DNA from: Spirosoma sp. SC4-14
GTDB lineage: Bacteria > Bacteroidota > Bacteroidia > Cytophagales > Spirosomataceae
Assembly (NCBI RefSeq): GCF_037201965.1
Contig: NZ_CP147518.1
Coordinates: 6,875,001 to 6,939,000 of the forward strand
Direction of reading: 5' to 3'
Length of the DNA: 64,000 nucleotides
Shown in pieces: positions 34,551-44,400 of this stretch. The notes under the pieces are model-generated. The model saw nothing but the letters and a program-made list of their open reading frames with translations. It was not told where the DNA came from and made no database searches. Numbering within the stretch: the first letter of the stretch is position 1; every line of letters begins with the position of its first letter. The translations under genes and the position numbers were made by a program.

Positions 34551-35828
34551 CACAAAGAATGGTACGTCTTTCGGAGCATATTTCCGCATACCCTCCTCAT
34601 TGATTTCTACTCCAATACCGGGCTTTTCGGAAAGCGGAATAAAGCCTTTTTCAACCATTGGTCCATCGAACGTGACGATCTCTTTAAACATCGGTTCTTC
34701 GTGGAAATAAATCTGCCATTCAAGAATCAGAAAGTTGGGCACCGACGCACAAACATGACTCGATGCCATCGCTCCCAGATACGATGCGACCATGTGCGGG
34801 GCAAAGGGCACATAATAGAGATTTGCCAGATTGGCAATGCGTTGAGCTTCGCCCAGCCCGCCAGCCTTCTGCAAATCGGGCATGATAATGTCGACAGCGC
34901 CAATTTCGAGCAGCCGCCGAAATCCATGCGCCAGATAGTGATTTTCGCCCGCACAGATGGGCGTGTTCGAGGCTTCGCGGATCTGGCGGTAGGCTTCGGG
35001 ATTTTCGGCCGGTATGGGTTCTTCCAGAAAGAGCAGATTTAGTGGCTCCATCATTTTGGCAACCCGCCTACCCGTTGTGACATCATATCGCCCGTGCATA
35101 TCGACGCATATATCGATTTTTGGGCCAACCGCCTGCCGCACACCTGCTATCTGATTATACATCCGTTCCAGTTCGCCGGGGCTGGCAGTCCAGTTATAGG
35201 CGTCGTATTTGTTAGGGTCATTGCGCTCGTCGATGTCGTATTTTACGGCCGTAAAACCCATATCGACGGCCCGTTTGGCACTTTTGCCAAAGGCTTCGGC
35301 ACTGGTATCGGTTTCGCGGTAAGCACCTGTGTCGCAATAGACCCGGATTTTATCCCGGAATTTTCCGCCCAGCAACTGGTAGACGGGCAAACCGAGGGCT
35401 TTACCAACCAGATCCCAAAGGGCCGTTTCAACTGCCGACAACACCGAGATATAGATACCGGCCTGCGCCCCTTCGAAAAAACCCGCTTTCCGAACGTCTT
35501 CGAAAATGCGGTGCACATTCAGCGGACTTCGGCCTTTAATGCGCTGGCCGATCATTTTTACGAGGTAGTACGTCCCTACCGATGCATCGACCGCTTCGCC
35601 ACACCCCCAGATTCCCTGATTGGTATGCACTTTCACGAACAGACTATGCCCATTGCGGGTGTAGCCGCATTTGATGTCGGTAATTTTCAGGTCGGAAGGG
35701 GCCGACGATTGAGGTGTTCGTTCGATGGCAGTTTCAAGACCAGTGCCGTAGCTGGATAGCGACGAGGCCGCTAAGGCACTGGCAATAGCACTTTTGGTCA
35801 GGAACGAACGGCGTGATGTCGTTTTCAT
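34548..35828 (-). CDS. Tat-exported enolase-superfamily (mandelate racemase-like) sugar acid dehydratase
   Basis: 426 residues. The N-terminus is a Tat-type signal (KTTSRRSFLTKSAIASALAA). The mature part is a full mandelate racemase/muconate lactonising enzyme: VKVHTNQGIWGCGEAVDAS, ETALWDLVGKALGLPVYQLL, metal ligands in ICVDMHGRYD, FLEEPIPAEN and PICAGENHY, and catalytic His in FAPHMVAS. This pattern matches galactonate/gluconate-type dehydratases giving 2-keto-3-deoxy acids. Export of such an enzyme is unusual because relatives are cytosolic. It is preceded by the structured leader at 35829-35951. Substrate unknown; sugar acids from oxidised uronates are a fitting guess. Confidence 0.9.
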   Translation of the reverse strand: MKTTSRRSFLTKSAIASALAASSLSSYGTGLETAIERTPQSSAPSDLKITDIKCGYTRNGHSLFVKVHTNQGIWGCGEAVDASVGTYYLVKMIGQRIKGRSPLNVHRIFEDVRKAGFFEGAQAGIYISVLSAVETALWDLVGKALGLPVYQLLGGKFRDKIRVYCDTGAYRETDTSAEAFGKSAKRAVDMGFTAVKYDIDERNDPNKYDAYNWTASPGELERMYNQIAGVRQAVGPKIDICVDMHGRYDVTTGRRVAKMMEPLNLLFLEEPIPAENPEAYRQIREASNTPICAGENHYLAHGFRRLLEIGAVDIIMPDLQKAGGLGEAQRIANLANLYYVPFAPHMVASYLGAMASSHVCASVPNFLILEWQIYFHEEPMFKEIVTFDGPMVEKGFIPLSEKPGIGVEINEEGMRKYAPKDVPFFV

Positions 35829-35951
35829 CTGAATAAAAAAGCTCCCAACCGGCAGCGGCCGACCGTCCCAACGGGGCGTTTAGAAACCGAGTTTTCATGC
35901 CTTGGGGAGCGTGTGCCAGCATGAAGGTTTCGTGGTTGCAGAGTTTAGGAT
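35829..35951 (-). promoter_or_regulatory. Candidate structured leader RNA (copy 1) directly before the dehydratase ATG
   Basis: Read on the minus strand, GAAACC (35931-35926) pairs with GGTTTC (35888-35883), and TTCATGC (35925-35919) pairs with GCATGAA (35900-35894) around an 18-base loop. A second hairpin follows, GCCCC (35877-35873) with GGGAGC (35846-35841), and then six U (35840-35835), just before the ATG at 35828. The second copy at 52053-52160 shares all of these parts. The layout is that of an attenuator: folded sensor, then intrinsic terminator, then start codon. Confidence 0.65.
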
Positions 35952-35954
35952 CGT

Positions 35955-36905
35955 TTACCAGGTGCGGGTTTTCAAATATTCCTGAATCTGCTCTTTCGGA
36001 ACGGGCAGTTCGTTGAGGTGGGCGTTGAGCCACTGTGAAAAATCCTTCTCTATCTCGTCGGACCATCGGTTGTCGATCTGGCCGGGCGTATACTTCTGCT
36101 CACGTAGCCGCTGGTGCCCAAACATATCGCGCAACCGTACAATTTCCGAGGTTTTCACTACTTTTTCGGCCAGATGGGGAGGAATGAAAATAACGCCCCC
36201 ATCGCGTCCTAACACCACATCGCCGGGCATTACGGTAGCTTTACCGATGCGGGTTGGGTGGTTGATGGCCACCAGCGTTGTGTTCAGATCACCGTCGGGA
36301 TTGTTAAGGTGATGCGAGGGATGGTATGACCGGAAATAGGACGTAAAGCCGCCAATTTCTTTCAGGCCCGCAATGTCGCGGATAGCCCCTTCGTAGACAA
36401 TTCCATTACCGGTTTTAGCATAGATGGAGTTACCGAGGTTATCGCCAATGGTTGGTCCATCTTCCTGCATATCGAACTGATCGACCACATATACGTCGCC
36501 TTTTGTGAGCATGTCGATGGGCCAGGCATTCTGCGATTTGACGCGTCCATCTTTTTCGTGTCCTTTTTTGTCGATTACCCGATGGATATCGGGCCGACCG
36601 GGCATAAACGTAGCCGTAAGTGCGCGCCCAACCAATACACTGTCGGGGTTGATGGTTTGCCAGCCGCCCGAATACTGATACTTAAAGTTTGCACCTTTCA
36701 GCACCGCCCAGGCTTCTTCGAGCGTAACCAGCTTCATACGCTTCAGAATGGCATCGGGCACTTTCGGACGACCATCGGCAAACCGATCGCCTTTCCATTC
36801 GGGCGTGAGCAGTACGAGTTCTTCTTTCGAAATCTGCTGCGCTACCGACCGGGTTACCGATCCGGCCAGTGCCAGCACAGCCATAATAAAGACTACTGAT
36901 TTCAT
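35955..36905 (-). CDS. Secreted RraA/HMG-aldolase-like protein
   Basis: 316 residues with Sec signal (KSVVFIMAVLALAGSVTRSVAQ). The RraA-fold core is clear: VVDQFDMQEDGPTIGDNLGN, NGIVYEGAIRDIAGLKEIGG with the conserved RD pair, and VMPGDVVLGRDGGVIFIPPHLAEKV. Family members are 4-hydroxy-4-methyl-2-oxoglutarate or related 2-keto acid aldolases, or RNase E inhibitors; they are normally cytosolic and near 200-230 residues, so this copy has extra N-terminal residues and is exported. As first gene of the minus-strand locus, before a dehydratase that would make 2-keto-3-deoxy acids, it could cleave that product; this is inference. Confidence 0.88.
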   Translation of the reverse strand: MKSVVFIMAVLALAGSVTRSVAQQISKEELVLLTPEWKGDRFADGRPKVPDAILKRMKLVTLEEAWAVLKGANFKYQYSGGWQTINPDSVLVGRALTATFMPGRPDIHRVIDKKGHEKDGRVKSQNAWPIDMLTKGDVYVVDQFDMQEDGPTIGDNLGNSIYAKTGNGIVYEGAIRDIAGLKEIGGFTSYFRSYHPSHHLNNPDGDLNTTLVAINHPTRIGKATVMPGDVVLGRDGGVIFIPPHLAEKVVKTSEIVRLRDMFGHQRLREQKYTPGQIDNRWSDEIEKDFSQWLNAHLNELPVPKEQIQEYLKTRTW

Positions 36906-36978
36906 AATAGCGTAACTAATTTTTCAGGGTTTAGGTATTTACTCAGTATAAGGCCGTTAGCTAATCCATTCTACCTAA

Positions 36979-36992
36979 TGCAACCGATTGAA
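36979..36992. promoter_or_regulatory. LacI-type operator site 1
   Basis: TGCAACCGATTGAA, 73 bases upstream of the RraA-like gene start. It shares ten bases, CAACCGATTG, with the other two sites, and has the central CG step usual for LacI-family operators. Confidence 0.6.
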
Positions 36993-37027
36993 AATTTTAT
37001 CACAAAATTCCTTTCCTTCACTAAACA

Positions 37028-37053
37028 TCCCTCCTGCTCAATCGCAGGAGGGA
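37028..37053. other. Perfect 10-bp hairpin in the divergent region
   Basis: TCCCTCCTGC at 37028-37037 pairs with GCAGGAGGGA at 37044-37053 with a 6-base loop. No U-tract follows on either strand. Role unknown; it may shield the two divergent transcripts from each other. Confidence 0.5.
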
Positions 37054-37167
37054 GTCCTGACTACCTATCTATGATGAACAAAGTAGGACGTTGGAAATTG
37101 ACAATCAGCCATCCGACGCTGGGTACTATACTTCACAACCAGGTAAGCTTCAATTTATTTTTAGTAT

Positions 37168-37181
37168 TTCAACCGATTGCA
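37168..37181. promoter_or_regulatory. LacI-type operator site 2
   Basis: TTCAACCGATTGCA. The half-sites CAA and TTG flank a CCGA centre as in sites 1 and 3. Confidence 0.6.
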
Positions 37182-37297
37182 TAAAAAATACCAGAAAATA
37201 ATAACTATTTTAGAGTTAAAAAGCATACAGTCACTCGCTTTTACTCTTCCGGTCATCAGTAAGGCCCGAATTAGTTGCTACTAATGTCAAAAATTTT

Positions 37298-37312
37298 CGC
37301 AACCGATTGCAT
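37298..37312. promoter_or_regulatory. LacI-type operator site 3, closest to the second lacI gene
   Basis: CGCAACCGATTGCAT; the core GCAACCGATTGC is at 37299-37310. It has the best symmetry of the three, GCAA-N4-TTGC with central CG. It lies about 60 bases before the lacI ATG, suited to autoregulation. Confidence 0.65.
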
Positions 37313-37371
37313 ATAAGGCGTAGAATAAATTTACCTATACCTTATATGCCACTTGCCAGCTCCCCTCTCTT

Positions 37372-38394
37372 ATGGAGAAAGAAACCACCATTTATGACAT
37401 TGCCCGATTGTTGAACCTCTCACCAGCTACGGTTAGCAGAGCCCTTAACGACCACCCAGCCATCAATAGCAATACGAAAAGTATGATTACAGCGACGGCA
37501 AAGGAAATGGGCTATCGGTCGAATACATTTGCCAGTAATCTTAGGCGCCAGCGAACCAATACAATTGGTGTTATTGTGCCCCGGCTAAACAGCAATTTTA
37601 TGTCGACCGTATTGGCTGGTATGGAAAAGGTAGCCAATAAAGCTTCTTATAATCTGATCATTAGCCAGTCGCTGGAATCGGTTAAAAAAGAAATGGCCAA
37701 TGCTAAAACGATGTTCAATAGCCGGGTCGATGGGCTGCTGGTGTCGGTTGCTTATGACACCGAAAACACCGACCATTTCGATGCTTTTATTACTAAAGGC
37801 ATTCCATTACTCTTTTTTGATCGGGTAATCGAACATAAGCAGGGGACCAATATTGTTATTGACAACGTAAAAGCTGGCTATGAAGCAACCGCGCATCTGA
37901 TTCAACAGGGATGCCAGCGCATTATGCACGTAACGGGCAATCTGAAGCGGAATGTGTATGCCGATCGACTTAAAGGCTATAAACTGGCTCTTATGGAATT
38001 CGGTCGCCCTTACAACGACGAACTAATTATGGTAACGGATCTGAGCCAGGATGCAGGCATGATGGCAGCCGGGACAATCCAGTCGATGGACAAGCGGCCC
38101 GATGGTCTTTTTGTGACCAATGATTTCTGCGCTGTAAGTTGTATGCGGATGCTGAAACAGGCCGGGTTTTCCATTCCCGGCGATATTGCCATTGTCGGCT
38201 TCAACAATGACCCAGTATCGACGGTGATTGATCCGAATCTGACGACGATTAATTATCCTGGCGAAAAAATGGGCGAAATTGCCGCCCAGAGCCTAATTAA
38301 CCACTTAAATGGTGCTATGGATATTCAGACGACCAACACAATCATTCTGCACTCCGAGCTGATTGTTCGGGAGTCGTCTCAGAAAAAGAGCTAA
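37372..38394 (+). CDS. LacI/GalR-family transcriptional regulator, second copy
   Basis: 340 residues. HTH: TIYDIARLLNLSPATVSRAL; hinge MGYRSNTFASNLRRQRTNTI; effector domain with TIGVIVPRLNSNFMSTVLAG, VDGLLVSVAYDTENTDHFDA, IPLLFFDRVIEHK, IAIVGFNNDPVSTVIDPNL and a C-terminal LIVRES. It has the same length and layout as the regulator at 2037-3059, but the recognition helix region differs (SPATVSRAL against SKSTVSRAL). Divergent from the minus-strand uronate locus with three operator-like sites between, so it probably senses a uronate-derived ligand and controls that locus. This target assignment is inference. Confidence 0.95.
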   Translation: MEKETTIYDIARLLNLSPATVSRALNDHPAINSNTKSMITATAKEMGYRSNTFASNLRRQRTNTIGVIVPRLNSNFMSTVLAGMEKVANKASYNLIISQSLESVKKEMANAKTMFNSRVDGLLVSVAYDTENTDHFDAFITKGIPLLFFDRVIEHKQGTNIVIDNVKAGYEATAHLIQQGCQRIMHVTGNLKRNVYADRLKGYKLALMEFGRPYNDELIMVTDLSQDAGMMAAGTIQSMDKRPDGLFVTNDFCAVSCMRMLKQAGFSIPGDIAIVGFNNDPVSTVIDPNLTTINYPGEKMGEIAAQSLINHLNGAMDIQTTNTIILHSELIVRESSQKKS

Positions 38395-38439
38395 TCAGGT
38401 CAAGTGGGCACCGCCCGGAACGCGAAAACCTTACACAAA

Positions 38440-38470
38440 AAACCCCGGCAAAATGCTATCACCGGGGTTT
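38440..38470 (-). terminator. Intrinsic terminator for the giant repeat protein gene
   Basis: AAACCCCGG at 38440-38448 pairs with CCGGGGTTT at 38462-38470. Read on the minus strand the stem is followed by a run of U (the A-tract ending at 38442), a good terminator 27 bases past the stop of the gene at 38498. On the plus strand it may also end the lacI transcript, with a weaker U-tract. Confidence 0.75.
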
Positions 38471-38497
38471 CTATTCGACATATTCTCTCTATATGTT

Positions 38498-41400
38498 TTA
38501 TCTTATAGCGGTTCGCGCGCTTTTAATTTTCTGAATAACAATTGGTACACACTTCGGATCTGGGCAATTGCAGATTGCAGGTTCCAGAATCACCGTCACA
38601 TCTATATAACAGGTACCATTCGAACTATACAAACGGATTGTATAAGGCTGACTGGTGATTGGGTTCGGCAGATTCGTGAAGCTCACAGCACCCGCCGTTA
38701 CCGTTAGGTTTGTTGGTGCGCCATACACCGGTCCATTTCCATAGGTGCTGCCCATTACAATATCGGCACGTTCGGCGTTTATCAGTCCTGTCAGATCAAT
38801 GTGAGCATCATTGTTGGCTACTGCCCCTGTGCAAGTTGCCGTTACTGCCTGGGGAGGGCCCGCAGTTAGCGTCGGCATGGCATTTACAGTTACCGTTGTC
38901 GACGTTGTAGAGCTACAGCCGGTCGAAAGTACACAGGTTGCCGAGTAGGTTGTAGTTAAGGTTGGCGATACCACAACCGATACGGTTGCATCGCCCATAG
39001 ACCACTGAATGGTTCCTCCATCGCAGCCACCAACCGTCAGCGTAGCCGACTGTCCGGCACAAACCGTTGCGGAGTTGATTGTCAGAACGGGCAATGGATT
39101 GACGGTAATGGTCGTGCTCGTCACATCGGAACATCCTTCGGCGCTGGTCACGGTTACTGAATAAACACCATCGGCCGATACCGTAATCGATGCAGTCTGT
39201 TCATTTGTCGACCAGACATAGGTTGCACCTCCACTAGCTGTCATCGTCGCACTTTCGCCCTGGCAGATGGTAGCGCTGCTAACCAGTATCGTAGCCGTTG
39301 GCAATGGGTTGACGGCAATGTCTCCGCTTGCAGAACCGGTACATCCGGCACCGCTGGTAGCTGTTACGGAATAAGTTCCGGCAACTGTACCAACGGCCAT
39401 GTTCGACGAACCAATCTGAGTGATTCCCGCTGAGAACACATAGGTATCGAAGCCGGGCGTGGCGGTTAGCGTTGCCGACTGTCCCGCACAAATAGTAGCC
39501 GAACTCAATGCTACAACAGCAGCGGGATTCTCTGTAATAGTGGCGGTTGCGGTGCCCGAGCATCCAGCAGTGCTGATTGCCGTTACGGAATAGGTACCGG
39601 CGGTTACGGCTGTCGCCATATTGGGTTGCCCAACTAAAGGAGTCAGTCCGGTTGAGAAGATATAGGTATCGTATCCGGGTGTTGCCGTCAACACGGCCAT
39701 CTGGCCTGTGCAAATCGTAGCAGACGTGAGTGTTACATTAACAACAGGACTAACCGAAATACTTCCCATAGCCGTTGCCGAACAGCCCGCACTACTAATT
39801 GCCGTTACGGAATAGGTACCTGCTGTTGTGCCTGTAGCCATGTTCGATGAACCAATCTGAACCAATCCAGATGAGAATACATAGGTATCAAAGCCTGTTG
39901 TTGCCGTCAATGTAGTGGATTGGCCCATGCAAATGGTAGCCGAAGTCATGGTCACTACTGGTAACGGATTCACTACCACGGTAGCTGATACGCTATTCAT
40001 ACAACCACTACCATTCACAACTGTTACAGAATAAGCAGTTGTGCTGGCTGGCGAAACCACTAACATCCCTGTTGTATTCACATCGCCAGTACTAAATGTA
40101 TAGCTGCTGCCGCCCGTAGCGACCAACGTTGCTGATTCACCGGCACACACTGTGGCCGAGGTCATGGTGGCCGTTACGGAGGGGTTCACTGTCACCGTGC
40201 CGCTGGCCACTGCCGAACAACCCGCTCCTGAGGTTACCGTTACCGAATAGGCCGTCGTGCTGGTTGGCGACACCACTAGCAGCCCCGTCGTGTTGGTCAG
40301 CCCCGTTGAGAAGTGGTAGCTGCTACCACCACTGGCCGTCAGCGTCGCACTTACCCCCGAACAAATCGTCGCCGAGGTCATGGTGGCCGTTACGGAGGGA
40401 TTCACTGTCACCGTACCACTGGCCACCGCCGAACAACCCGCTCCTGAACTCACCGTTACCGAATAGGCCGTCGTGCTGGTTGGCGAGACCACTAGCACAC
40501 CCGTCGTGTTACTGGTGCCATTGGAGAAGACATAACTACTGCCGCCACTGGCCGTTAAGGTGGCCGACATGCCCGAACAAATCGTCGCCGAGGTCATGGT
40601 AGCCGTTACGGAGGGATTCACTGTCACCGTACCACTGGCCACCGCCGAACAACCCGCTCCTGAGGTTACTGTTACCGAATAGGCCGTCGTGCTGGTTGGC
40701 GAAACCACTAACATCCCTGTTGTATTCACATCGCCAGTACTAAATGTATAGCTGCTGCCGCCCGTAGCGACCAACGTTGCTGATTCACCGGCACACACTG
40801 TGGCCGAGGTCATGGTGGCCGTTACGGAGGGGTTCACTGTCACCGTGCCGCTGGCCACCGCCGAACAACCCGCTCCTGAGGTTACCGTTACCGAATAGGC
40901 CGTCGTGCTGGTTGGCGACACCACTAGCACACCCGTCGTGTTACTGGTGCCATTGGAGAAGACATAACTACTGCCGCCACTGGCCGTTAAGGTGGCCGAC
41001 ATGCCTGAACAAATCGTTGCCGAGGTTAGACTGCCTGTCACAAACGAGTTCACCGTCACCGTGCCGCTGGCCACCGCCGAACAACCCGCTCCTGAGGTTA
41101 CCGTTACCGAATAGGCCGTCGTGCTGGTTGGCGAGACCACTAGCATACCCGTCGTGTTGGTCAGCCCCGTTGAGAAGTGGTAGCTGCTGCCGCCACTGGC
41201 CGTCAGCGTCGCACTTACCCCCGAACAAATCGTCGCCGAGGTCATGGTGGCCGTTACGGACGGATTGACTGTCACCGTACCACTGGCCACCGCCGAACAA
41301 CCCGCTCCTGAGGTTACCGTTACCGAATAGGCCGTCGTGCTGGTTGGCGAGACCACTAGCATACCCGTCGTGTTGGTCAGCCCCGTTGAGAAGTGGTAGC

Positions 41401-44400
41401 TGCTGCCGCCACTGGCCGTCAGCGTCGCACTTACCCCCGAACAAATCGTCGCCGAGGTCATGGTGGCCGTTACGGACGGATTGACTGTCACCGTACCACT
41501 GGCCACCGCCGAACAACCCGCTCCTGAGGTTACCGTTACCGAATAGGCCGTCGTGCTGGTTGGCGACACCACTAGCACACCCGTCGTGTTACTGGTGCCA
41601 TTGGAGAAGACATAACTACTGCCGCCACTGGCCGTTAAGGTGGCCGACATGCCTGAACAAATCGTCGCCGAGGTTATGGTGGCCGTTACGGAGGGGTTCA
41701 CTGTCACTGTTCCACTGGCTACCGCCGAACAACCCGCTCCTGAGGTTACCGTTACCGAGTAAGCCGTCGTGCTGGTTGGCGACACCACTAGCATACCCGT
41801 CGTATTGGTCAGCCCCGTTGAGAAGTGGTAGCTGCTACCACCACTGGCCGTTAAGGTGGCCGACATGCCTGAACAAATCGTCGCCGAGGTCATGGTGGCC
41901 GTTACCGACGGATTGACTGTCACCGTACCACTGGCCACCGCCGAACAACCCGCTCCTGAGGTTACTGTTACCGAGTAAACTGTTGTATTGGTCGGCGAAA
42001 CAGTTAATATGCCCGTCGTATTGCTAGTGCCATTGGAGAAGACATAACTGCTACCACCGCTAGCAGTTAAAGTAGCAGGAGTTCCGGCACAAATCGTTGT
42101 TGAGGTTAAAACTGCTGTAGGGTTTGTGTTAATCGTAATCGACCCTAAGCCTGTCCCCGACGCAACACCTGTACAACCCGCACTACTAACCGCCGTTACC
42201 GAATAGGTTCCAGCCGTTGTACCTGTGGCCATATTCGTTGTACCAATTCGCGTTAGTCCGGCAGAGAATGTGTAGCTGGCATACCCTGACGTTGCTACTA
42301 ATGTTGCAGATGTACCAGCACAAATGGTAGCAGAAGAAAGAGATACAACGGGTAACGGGTTCACAGTAATAGTACCAGTTGCCGTACCGTAACAGCCTGC
42401 GGAATTGACGGCCGTTACGGTATATGTTCCCGTAGCCGTACCACTGGCCACATTGGACGCTCCTATCTGCGTTAAACCTGACGAGAAGGTATAGCTACTA
42501 AAGCCCGAAGTTGCCGTTAAGCTTACCGTTTGACCGGCACAAATGGTAGCCGAGGTTAAGGATAACGCTAATGGTGCACAGGCATAGCCAGCATCAAACG
42601 TAAAGTTATTTTCGCCGGAAGCGCCCAAGGTCAACGTAATGATCCCCGCGGCACTAGCATCAGAGTCGATCGCATCAGCATTAGTGCCGGTGGCCGAATT
42701 TGGTAGCGTACTAATGTTAAACGCACTAACACTGGTTGGGAAACTTAACGTATAGCTCCCTCCTGATGTCAATGTTAAGTTATAGACCGAACTGGATGTA
42801 GTTGTCCCCGTAGCTGTCGAAAAATAATATTCGCCATTCGTATCGGTTGTGGCCGTTGCCACTGTAGTTCCACCAGGCCCTGTCAATACTACCTGCACAC
42901 CGGCCAGCCCCAGTTCACCAGGGTCCTGTATGCCATTGTTATTATTATCGCGCCAGACTCGGTTACCGATCTGAACCGCAGGCAGATCGCAGGCTAATTC
43001 AAGATCGCCCAGACCATTGGCTTTACCATACGTTGCTACGTCGCTACTTACATACACCTGCACACTCGTTGCGGGACTTCCCGACCCATCGGAGTTTTTA
43101 AACCGGCGAATACCGCCCGCATCAACACTATTAGTTGGGTCCATGACCACCGAAGCGACTTCACCCTTGCCCGGAAAAAGCGCCAGCCCGCCCCCAGCCA
43201 TCTCCAGGTGATAGGGATTTGATGTATTGGGTAATGCAATAGCATCGCCATAATAGTATTCGCCACCACCCGGCCCCTGACTCGTGTTTGCTCCAGCCGT
43301 TGGTACACCATTACAAATCCGGGCATTATTTTCAATAGTCCATTGATTTACGCCCGTTGTACACTTGCCAGCCCTTAAAATATCACCCGGAGAAATGGCT
43401 CTATAAAGTGTCGAATTGTCGGAGGTACTCGTCCCATAGTTGTTATTGCCATACTGATCACCGAAGCGATCACGAATGGCCAAAATCATAGCCCCATCGA
43501 CAGGATCGAACTCAATATCGGCCAGAATCGGCTGCGGATAACTGGCATTTGCCAAATCATTCCGTGCATATCGGTTTGGAATAAGCCCGGTCCCCGCCTG
43601 AACATTCGTCCACGGATACCAGCGGTCAGCCCGGCTTACACCAGTCTGGTCGTTATCCGACGCACCCTTCTGATAGGTTAAGGGAAATGTTAAAACCGTA
43701 GTGAAGTTGCCGGTCGATGGATTAAATTCGAACACAACGGCTTTCATACCCGTTGTGTCGCGGGCTCTCATTGCGGTGCTACCACCGGTCGAACCTGTCC
43801 CATAACTTAATGTTGTCGACACGGCTTCATTGGTCGTAACCCCACCTATATAGACTTTATCACGATAATATTTTAAGGCAAATGGGCGAAATACACTACC
43901 AGAGGTCTGACTAACTGCTGGCAAGGTATAGCTGGTAGGTGTGCCCGCGGTTGGGTTCGCACTGGTTGGATTGATAATGGGGATTTTATACAGAGACCGA
44001 TCGCCAAGGTTAACAACATACAGCTCCGTGCCATCATCCGATATTTCCAAATCGCCCAGACCAGCTTTACCTACCTGATCAAAAGAAGTTTCATCGTGGT
44101 TCAAAGCAGTTAACGCATTCGGAAGGCCACGGCCTGAGTTCGTACCAACAACTGTTGTTCCGCCGATTGAAGGTGCCGAAACGGCAGATACGGCCGTTGG
44201 AAGTGTTGTAAATGCAGCATGGGTAAAGGTAGTACCAGAGGGCTTTGAGATATAAATAGCTCCGGCACCACTTGGCCCTAATCCAGAATGCCGTTTTACG
44301 AAAGCAGAGGTATAAATAAACTTAGTAGCTCGCTGGTAAGCCACCCCATAAACCGTTCCGATCTGATTGTTTAGTCCGGCTGCTGACTCCTGCGTCGTAT

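Larger units (their letters stand above)
36906..37371. other. Divergent control region with three LacI-type sites
   Basis: 466 bases without a gene between the RraA-like gene and the second lacI gene. It holds three GCAACCGATTGC-like sites and one hairpin, each listed separately. The rest is AT-rich. Short open frames here (for example 36978-37184) have no coding character. Confidence 0.7.

Noticed and set aside
36978..37184. 68-codon frame between the divergent genes
   Set aside because: Overlaps two operator-like sites and a hairpin; composition is not coding-like.
40129..41916. Long open frames on the plus strand and in other minus-strand frames inside the 216-bp repeats
   Set aside because: They are antisense or frame-shifted shadows of the repeats; low-complexity Trp/Pro/Ser-rich products with no start signals.
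39965..42130. CRISPR array
   Set aside because: Regular 216-bp spacing comes from repeats inside a continuous reading frame; unit length and lack of spacers do not fit CRISPR.
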